From: Ilyonectria destructans
Lineage: Eukaryota > Ascomycota > Sordariomycetes > Hypocreales > Nectriaceae
Assembly (NCBI GenBank): GCA_020740775.1
Contig: JAHEWK010000015.1
Span: 1 to 64,000 of the forward strand
Length of the DNA: 64,000 nt
Direction: 5' to 3'
In this document: positions 57,090 through 64,000 of the stretch, one piece after another
How the letters are laid out: every line of letters begins with the position of its first letter
Numbering within the stretch: position 1 is the stretch's first letter
Program-made: the position numbers and the translations under genes
Notes under the pieces: generated by a model
What the model saw: the letters and a program-made list of their open reading frames with translations, nothing else
The model's database searches: none
What the model was told of the DNA's origin: nothing

Positions 57090-60000
57090 AAATGAGGTCA
57101 GGGACACATGGGAACAACCATATGAGAGTGGGCGAGGTTGGTCAGTTGGCCCCAACGAGCTGGCTTGTAGACGAAGTTGAGCGCCTCGCTACCCTATGGC
57201 ATCCTAGACGGGCAAGTCTAGGGCTGGGTGAACGGCGAAGGTGCCTTGGACCAGGCTACTAGGGAAGGGAAGGGACTTGTGTCTTCTTCCTCTTTCTCTC
57301 GGCATGTTTTCATTAAGCTGGTCTTGTGTGCTGGGACGGGATGGGATGGATAGCTTTCTTGATTTATTGCCTGCTTCCTTGTTGTCCAGTTGGTCGGTCC
57401 AGCTAGAGCGAGCGGGTGGATAGAAAATCCCTGCATGATCAAACAGCACGTTGGGTCGGGAGTTTGAAGTGCAACGATTGCCACCTTATCCCATCCCATA
57501 ACTGCCTATCTTACCTAGATACGGAGTGTGTGGAGGTAAAAGAGGTATGTAGACAGGCAGTTAGGTCGGTAGAGATCTAGTCGGCGCTGGCAGACACTCT
57601 CACACTCACTCACAACACATCACGACATCACGACATCACGATACAGCCTACTGAAACTAGCGAGGCCGTCTGTCAACCAACCAACTTACCAAGGGTACTT
57701 GTCTACCTGCCTATCTGACTCCGTGCTACACACCTACTCCTTCCGGTGCGTATGCATTATCGTCTATACTATGTATGGATTGCCAGGCACCACCCGTCGC
57801 TTTGAGGGCTATGAGGACTCCCAGGAGAGTTAGAAGTGTCTTGGACCTGGCGCCAACGGCGACTGCCAGCTGACGAGGAAAGCAGGGGACAACGGGATGG
57901 GATTGGCCCATGGGCCAGGGCCGAGCAGGACCCAGGGGACGCAGCGAGCTGAGCTGAGCTGAAAAACCGTTGCCCGGCTCGCTTGGCCTGTCCCGGGAGG
58001 GTTTAGGGCAAGAAGGAAGCTTGACGCCACAACGGTTTTTGCTTTTAGTGGCCGAAGGGCCTTTCGGGCAGGGGGGCTCCATTACCGCCGGGGCGGAGAT
58101 GCAGACTATTGGCAGCAGCGCCATCTGGTCGCCCGGCGATCCCTGTGGTTGACTTGTGCCCACCAGGGGGCGTGTCGCCGCGCGGTGAGGGAGAAGATGG
58201 TGCGTGAGGGGGCAGCTGAGAGCCAGCGAACCAGCCTGCGAGACCTGAAGGGGGGTGGTGTGTGGTGTGTCGAGTGTGCTTGTGCGTCGTGTGTAGTAGG
58301 CATGGGCGTGGACGAGGGCGTGGGAGACAACATCCGTCCGTGTGTTGCATGTTCGGGCAATTTGTCAGTGTCGTCGATGGTGATTCGCCCACATCCAAGT
58401 GTTTCGTTCGATCGCGCTGAGCTTGTACTTGGGTTGCATCTCAAGATGTCAGTCTCTTCCGGGCACCATACTCTGGGAAACAACCCAGAAGAAAAAAACA
58501 CAAACTCGCCCCACGGTGTTCTAGTGTGTGAGCAAAGGGACACATCCGCGCTATGGTCTCATTCAAGATCAACCATCAGCAGGTCAGTCTTGCTCTTTTC
58601 TAAGCTTTGCAGTCGCTGGTATGTTTGTTGTAGTAGCAAGGCCTCCAAGGACCGTGTTTACCTAGGTACCTTACCTAGACAGGTACCGGTAGTTAAGTTA
58701 CCTCGGCGGTGCAACGGGGCGAGTCAGGTGTACCATGTAGCCTCAGGCTTCATCGCGGGTAGCCTGGTACCTAGATTCAAGTACTGCATACTATTCTTCC
58801 TGTACCGATCTTGTGACGTATTTGCGCAAGCACTCCATCCAAAGTCGAGAGGATACTTAGAGACAGGGGGCTCTCCGCTTGAGTAACCTAACCGTTAAGT
58901 CCAGTCACCACCAACCGGTACCTCGGGCACAGTATGTATCGAAGCGGAAGCGGAAGCGCCTCCACCGATCCAACTGAAAACACGACGATCCCAACCAGGT
59001 GGCTCAGGCCAGCAGCCACCCGTTGTCGATGATCGCCCTGCCTCAACCCCCGGCCCCGGCCCAAACCCCAGCTAGCCTGCTGCTGCGCGATGGCGCTGGC
59101 GCTGACGGCGATGGTGACGGTGACTGTGACTGGGAGCCTGCAACGGCAACACTGGGCCTGAGAACAGCTCCTCCACACGCTTGCTCAACCGCCCTGTCCG
59201 TTAGCTGCTAAACGCACCAACCTGTCTCTCTCCGAGAACGATAACTGGCTTTGGGCGTGGCAGTACCGCCCAAGAACCGGAAGCAGCCAAGCAGACGAAA
59301 CTCGAAGCCACGCAAGAGTCAATTGCGACGGCTACGGCGAGGGTTTTTTCGTTGCGGCTTGACTAGAGGCCCTGCCCGCCCGCCCGTAGGCCGACGGATG
59401 GACCGACGAACAGATGGACCGACGGATCAAGCAAGAGAGGGCGGCGGGCGGCGTTGTCAACGAGACCAGATCAAACTCTGCCTGGATATTCATTGCCTGA
59501 TGCGACTCGGAGTTGACGAGAGCAGCCAGAGAGGTTAGAGGCTAGAGGCTTGAGCTGGCGCTGGGCTCTGGTGGCTTGGTTGACGGCAAGGTCCGGCCAG
59601 GATGGACCGACGACAGCAATCTGCCACTCCACCACGGCGATATGAGGGGTTCTGGATTCGACGACGGTGATTCTCTCGTCTAAGGGCCCACACACTAACC
59701 CCTCCTAGATGCAGCTCGACATCACCCAGAGAACGTAGTACATGAGCATGAGCACGTCGGCAAACGACTCGGGACTGGCGCCGAAGGACAGCGTTGAGAC
59801 ACCTAGCCGGTGAACTTGATGAGCGGCCTTGGGAACCTTCAACCGGCGCGATCAGGTGGAACAACTGCCCAGTACGTATCCGCACCGATCCGAAGGTTGG
59901 CATTGCAGCTTGGCACACTCCCTCGTCTCCCTCGTCTCCCTCGTCTCCCCGTCTCGCCTGAGCGCCCGACCTGGAGCCCGGGAAGCCCGCCTGGCCGTCT

Positions 60001-60893
60001 CCTGTGCGCTCGCACCATCCCATCCTTCTGGACGTGCAGCTCCAGCTCCGTCCGTGGTGAGCCCTCTGTCCTGGTGGCTTGTCCGTCACACTAGTCTCAC
60101 TGCATCCGGGGCAGCGAGCCGCCTGGGGCAATCCTCGATGGAGGCGGCCCCGACTGGGTGGAAACAGGGCAGGGAGAGACACTGGGCCGAGGGAGCTGGA
60201 TGCGAGATGATGATGGGTCGTCAACCACAGCGGAGAACATCGCATCCGGCGAACGTGCCCACCCAACCACCCACCCACGAACAAGCCCAGTCAGCCTGTC
60301 ACTTGCCTTGCCCACAGACCGGACGCAGCCCAATACTTTTGCTGGCTTGCATCACCTTGGTTAAAACCACCACCTTGACACCCGCCCCTATTCACACCCC
60401 CAGCATTCACCCCCTCTGCTGCCTCCACCCCCCCTACAACGCCGCTGCCCCATCCATGGCCCGCCCATCTATCAACAGCGGCATCCTAGTAGCAGATCGA
60501 GAAAGTTTGTCGTCAGGGTGGTTAAGTTGGGGCCTCACCCCCCCATGTACGACTTGCTTTTCCCCATACATTACGCTTCATGCCAAAGACTGGCCCCATC
60601 AGCCCCATCCTGCCCTCACGGATATTTCATCACCTCACCTCCCTCTCGTCTGGACATAACATATCTTCTCAGATCATATCTGCATCACTTCCGTGCTCCG
60701 ACTTGTATTAGACCCCATCAACACCCTTCTATTGTCCATCATCTCTACCCCAAGCAGCGCCTTAATATCACAACATCATCCCACCCACGCCCACTTCACC
60801 GTCCATCAAGAACCATCACCACCGGCCGTCGTCATCCGCCTACTGCTTTATTGCCAGCACCCCCGACCTGTTCCTGGTACTCCCCCCGCCATC
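57090..60893. other. 3.8-kb intergenic and leader region before the Myb gene
   Basis: No convincing gene. Repeated AGGTACC/CCTAGG-type motifs cluster at 58655-58705 and recur at 58767 and 58916. GGAAGC units (58939-58956) and a CTCGTCTCC repeat (59929-59950) are present. The last 500 bp before the Myb start codon are C/T-rich with several short upstream ATG frames (for example 60453 and 60544), as expected for the long 5' leader of a developmental regulator. Confidence 0.55.
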
Positions 60894-61718
60894 ATGACTG
60901 CCCACAGGAGAGGCCCGTGGTCCAATGCCGAAGACTCTTACCTGATGCAACTGGTTCAAACACACGGCCCCCTCAACTGGGTGCGAATCGCCCAAACCTT
61001 GGGCTCACGAACGCCCAAGCAGTGCCGTGAACGCTACCATCAGAACCTAAAGCCAACACTCAACCACGACCCCATCACACCCGAGGAAGGCCTTCAGATT
61101 GAGCGTTTAGTGCATGAAATTGGAAAGCGATGGGCCGAGATCGCCCGTCGGCTCCATGGACGGAGTGACAATGCTGTCAAGAACTGGTGGAACGGTAGCC
61201 AGAACCGCCGCAAGAGGCTGGACCGCCGACGTGCAGTCCAAACCTATGACGAACACTACAGTCGGACAGCACTCTCTATTTCGACACCGACACTTCCCCT
61301 GCCGAGGACACAGTTATCCACACAGTCCACCCAAGGCCACCGGCACCCTATGCCATGGGTTGAAGCACCTCTTCCGTCTCCTTGCTCATCTGAATCCGCC
61401 GAATCAGATTCAGGCTCCAACTACACAACGTCGCCGGGCCGGCATTCATTATCGCTGCATATGCCGGTTGAGCTGCCCCCACTCCGCACCGCCGCGGTGC
61501 CGTCTGGTGATCCCAAGCTTCCCAGCCTAAGCTCGCTGGCCTCACCCACCTTTGGAGACCGACGCGAATCTCAGTCTCGACTACCTCCACTGGCACCCCA
61601 GAACCAACTGCCTACAGCACCAAACTCCCCTGCCCAACAGCACCTTCAACTACGGCAACAGCCGCAGGCGCTCTCGGACAAGGACTCGCGGATGAATGTG
61701 GCTGCTCTCCTGGGGTGA
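60894..61718 (+). CDS. flbD: FlbD/RCA-1-type R2R3 Myb regulator of conidiation
   Basis: A single exon encodes 274 aa. Residues 5-53 and 58-105 are two Myb repeats: the first has RRGPWSNAEDSYL, NWVRIAQ and KQCRERYHQNLKP, the second ITPEEG, GKRWAEIARRL and SDNAVKNWWNG. This is the pattern of Aspergillus FlbD and Neurospora RCA-1. FlbD acts in the nucleus, with FlbB, to switch on asexual development through brlA in Aspergillus. The rest is Pro/Ser-rich and ends in MNVAALLG, similar to short hydrophobic C-terminal motifs of other fungal developmental regulators. The frame stays open upstream of 60894 but has no ATG there, so this start is preferred. No intron is needed in the coding part. Confidence 0.9.
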   Translation: MTAHRRGPWSNAEDSYLMQLVQTHGPLNWVRIAQTLGSRTPKQCRERYHQNLKPTLNHDPITPEEGLQIERLVHEIGKRWAEIARRLHGRSDNAVKNWWNGSQNRRKRLDRRRAVQTYDEHYSRTALSISTPTLPLPRTQLSTQSTQGHRHPMPWVEAPLPSPCSSESAESDSGSNYTTSPGRHSLSLHMPVELPPLRTAAVPSGDPKLPSLSSLASPTFGDRRESQSRLPPLAPQNQLPTAPNSPAQQHLQLRQQPQALSDKDSRMNVAALLG

Positions 61719-64000
61719 AAATGTGTGTGTACTGGCACTGCGATGAACATTGCCAAGGTAGCCGTACCCCAGCACCCGAAAACCCGAAAGACAGAAAGAA
61801 AAAAGCAACACACACTCGCACAACGCCTGCGTATACACACCATGGTTAAAGCCAAGCCGCAAGGGGGGTATGACAAGGACGACGTATGCTGAGGGTTAGA
61901 TTTCTGACATGAGAGTCTAACCATAATTCTCACCAACGCGGGCCTGCCTACCGTTGCCGAGCACATGTTGGCCGCGAAGTCAAGCAGGTATCCCAGCGCC
62001 AACCCCAATTAAAGGCCAGGGTGATGAAACTTGCAGTGGCATTATGTGAATGCCACGCACATAGCAGGGCTTCGAGCCGCGATGCCACGACTACAGAGAG
62101 GGTGCACCAAAGCCAAGCCGTGTTCAAGACACAAGGGGCTTGGAAGGACGACAGCAAAAAGCAACCAGGGCCCAGGATTTGTGGCGCCCATAGTTAATAG
62201 CAGGGAGAGGCTTGTAAATTACGTGAACAGACGGATGTTGCATAGAGATTGAGGAAGATTGAGACGAAGTACATAGATCGAATTGACATGTGTCGACTTC
62301 ATGATCCAAGGGATGGTGAACAAATGTGCATGAACAAAGTTTTGGGGTTATCAATGTCTACAGCCTAATCTGGGGCGTGCGAGACCCGAGACAAGACGAC
62401 ACGGCTGAGCGATGTGCGAATACGGTTTCGCAGCGACAGCGTGGATGGCAAGCCCACCCAGTACGGGAGGCTCTACCTGATGGTGCATCATGGATGGCGC
62501 ACACATTGGATAGGAGACGACAGCAGCAGTAGACGCCTGGCTTCCGAGCCTTTGATACACCCCGACAATGGCAGTGGGCATACAGAATCCGCACCGCACA
62601 GCAGCGCCTGCGAGGTTTCCTCAGATCGGTTGCAGAAAGTTGCCAGGCCAAGTCAACGAAGCACCTTGGTTTCGGATAGAGAACATATGCTGCGGTGCGG
62701 TAGTGGGAGTTTACTAGTGGATAACCAGCCAGACCATGAATGCGACTAAGTAGCCATTGGTGGTGCCTGTGAGCCAGCAACATGCAGGATCCCCAGAGGA
62801 CTGGAGGCGAGAATGGCTCTTGCTGTGAGGGATGGGCGCACTGGACGGAATCCCATGGTGTTGGGCCGCATGCACTTCTTTCCGCCTTGCTCAGAGGAGC
62901 CCCTCACCTCACCTCGCCTCGCCTTGCCTTGCTTTGCTTTGCCTTACTTTTTGCCTTGCGTGCCATCGGGTCCTCCTCTGAGCTCGTGTTGGTGCCGGCC
63001 AACCAGGCCCTTGTTGGCACCGTGGGAGGGATCCTACTGCACATGTGCCACAAGGCAGTCGAGCTGGGGCCCAGGCGCTCTGCTTGGACAGAAGCGTCGA
63101 CTCGATGTTGACTGGAATGCTGCGGCCTAGGGTGGTGTTGTTTTGGTCGAGGTTTGATTTGATGGCTACAGTGCGTGGCACAGTATCCAAGATTTGGTTT
63201 GGCGACTACCCGTTGGACAATTTGGTGATTTATTTTTTTATACTTCTGCCTCCCGGGCCGATGTGTAATTCGTGTTTAGTGATCGTGTGTAGTGACGAGA
63301 CGATGGGTGGTGATAATGGGCAACTAACCCACGATGGGCGACGGAAAATGGAGGGATTGGGGGCATCGGGGGGGGGGTTCGGCAGGATCGACGTCGATCT
63401 GCATGGTCTGGACTGCATTGTCATATCCGATCCAGATGCCCATATCTCGATTGCCTCCATGCCCTATCCGACGCCCCCCTCCCCTTGTCCCCTTGTCCCT
63501 TGTCCCCGTCCTTGTCCCTTGTCTCCACCTCTTGTCCCTCGGCCCCCCAAACGGCTCCGGGTCGCTTGTCTCACGCTGCTACTGGCTGGTTGCGGTAGGG
63601 GTCTGGAGATGGAGTATTCCCGGCAGTGTGTGGTTTGTACGAAGTACAGTGCTCCGTACTCCGTACTGCACAGTGAAATACCTGGGCGGCGGGGCCCAAT
63701 AGGACCCTTTCCTAAGCCTAGCCTTTCCCATCCTCTAGCTGCCATTTCCTGAGGGGAAGGGGGGGGGGCGCGCGCCGCGGGTTGGCGCCTCGATCGTTAG
63801 AGCCTTTGAAGCGCAGCTCGGGACAGAAGCTTCCCGGGACACCTGGCGCCGCCGTTTATTGCTTTCATCACCGGCCAGCGCCCAAACCAGCCAACCCAAC
63901 GTCGCCAACAAGGGTCTTGCTGCCTCTTGGCCCCGTCGCCCGCCGCCCCGTCGCCCGTTTTGGGCCGGTGCTTCGGGCTTAGCCTTGTCATGGTTGCTTT
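61719..64000. other. Region downstream of the Myb gene to the window end
   Basis: About 2.3 kb. It holds the Myb 3' UTR and GC-rich DNA with pyrimidine microsatellites (CTCACCTCACCTCGCC-like at 62905-62945, CTTGTCCC units at 63482-63540) and a TACTCCGTA palindrome at 63657-63665. Open stretches up to 235 codons (63045-63752) are low-complexity and unconvincing. A C/G-rich run lies at 63757-63780. Confidence 0.5.

Noticed and set aside
58149..58886. 245-codon plus-strand open stretch
   Set aside because: Contains the AGGTACC motif cluster and unstructured composition; no domain.
63045..63752. 235-codon plus-strand open stretch near the window end
   Set aside because: Its second half is a CTTGTCCC microsatellite; no domain.

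Overview
The window looks like a chromosome segment of a filamentous ascomycete, most likely a Sordariomycete of the Hypocreales type. The evidence is short (about 48-63 bp) GT-AG introns with CTAAC-like branch sites in the nuclear genes, protein features of SEC23, uL11, O-GlcNAc transferase and FlbD homologues that fit that group, and a sharp division into an AT-rich, heavily C-to-T mutated repeat block (1 to about 31,640) and a GC-balanced gene block (about 31,640 to 64,000). No species can be named from sequence alone.

The AT-rich block is a retrotransposon graveyard. A 7.3-kb Ty3/gypsy chromovirus (2969-10276, plus strand, 226-bp LTRs) sits inside an older copy of the same family (1-2968 and 10282-14017), with a 5-bp target duplication. 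The left end of the host copy lies outside the window. A second, unrelated and very long gypsy-type element (16376-28839, minus strand, 378-bp LTRs, 12.46 kb) follows, flanked by ATATTT. All copies are saturated with C-to-T/G-to-A changes that turn Cys, Asp, Gln and Trp codons into Tyr, Asn and stops, as expected for repeat-induced point mutation (RIP). Both families carry kilobases of internal sequence downstream of the integrase. A tRNA-like relic and a small hairpin lie near the right edge of the block.

The gene block holds, in order: a secreted GH131 beta-glucanase (+), a caspase-fold-like protein lacking the catalytic Cys (-), about 6 kb without a convincing gene, a decayed zinc-ribbon-array pseudogene with a further decayed stretch next to it (-), SEC23 (+), ribosomal protein L12/uL11 (+), a 1,549-aa TPR plus GT41 O-GlcNAc transferase (+), and a FlbD/RCA-1-type Myb regulator of conidiation (+) behind a long leader region. 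SEC23, RPL12 and the transferase are housekeeping or regulatory genes. The GH131 gene is the first gene after the AT/GC boundary, and the zinc-ribbon pseudogene lies next to long intergenic spacers. Splice sites and frames were traced by eye for the five intron-containing or multi-exon models, and the lengths all resolve to whole codons.
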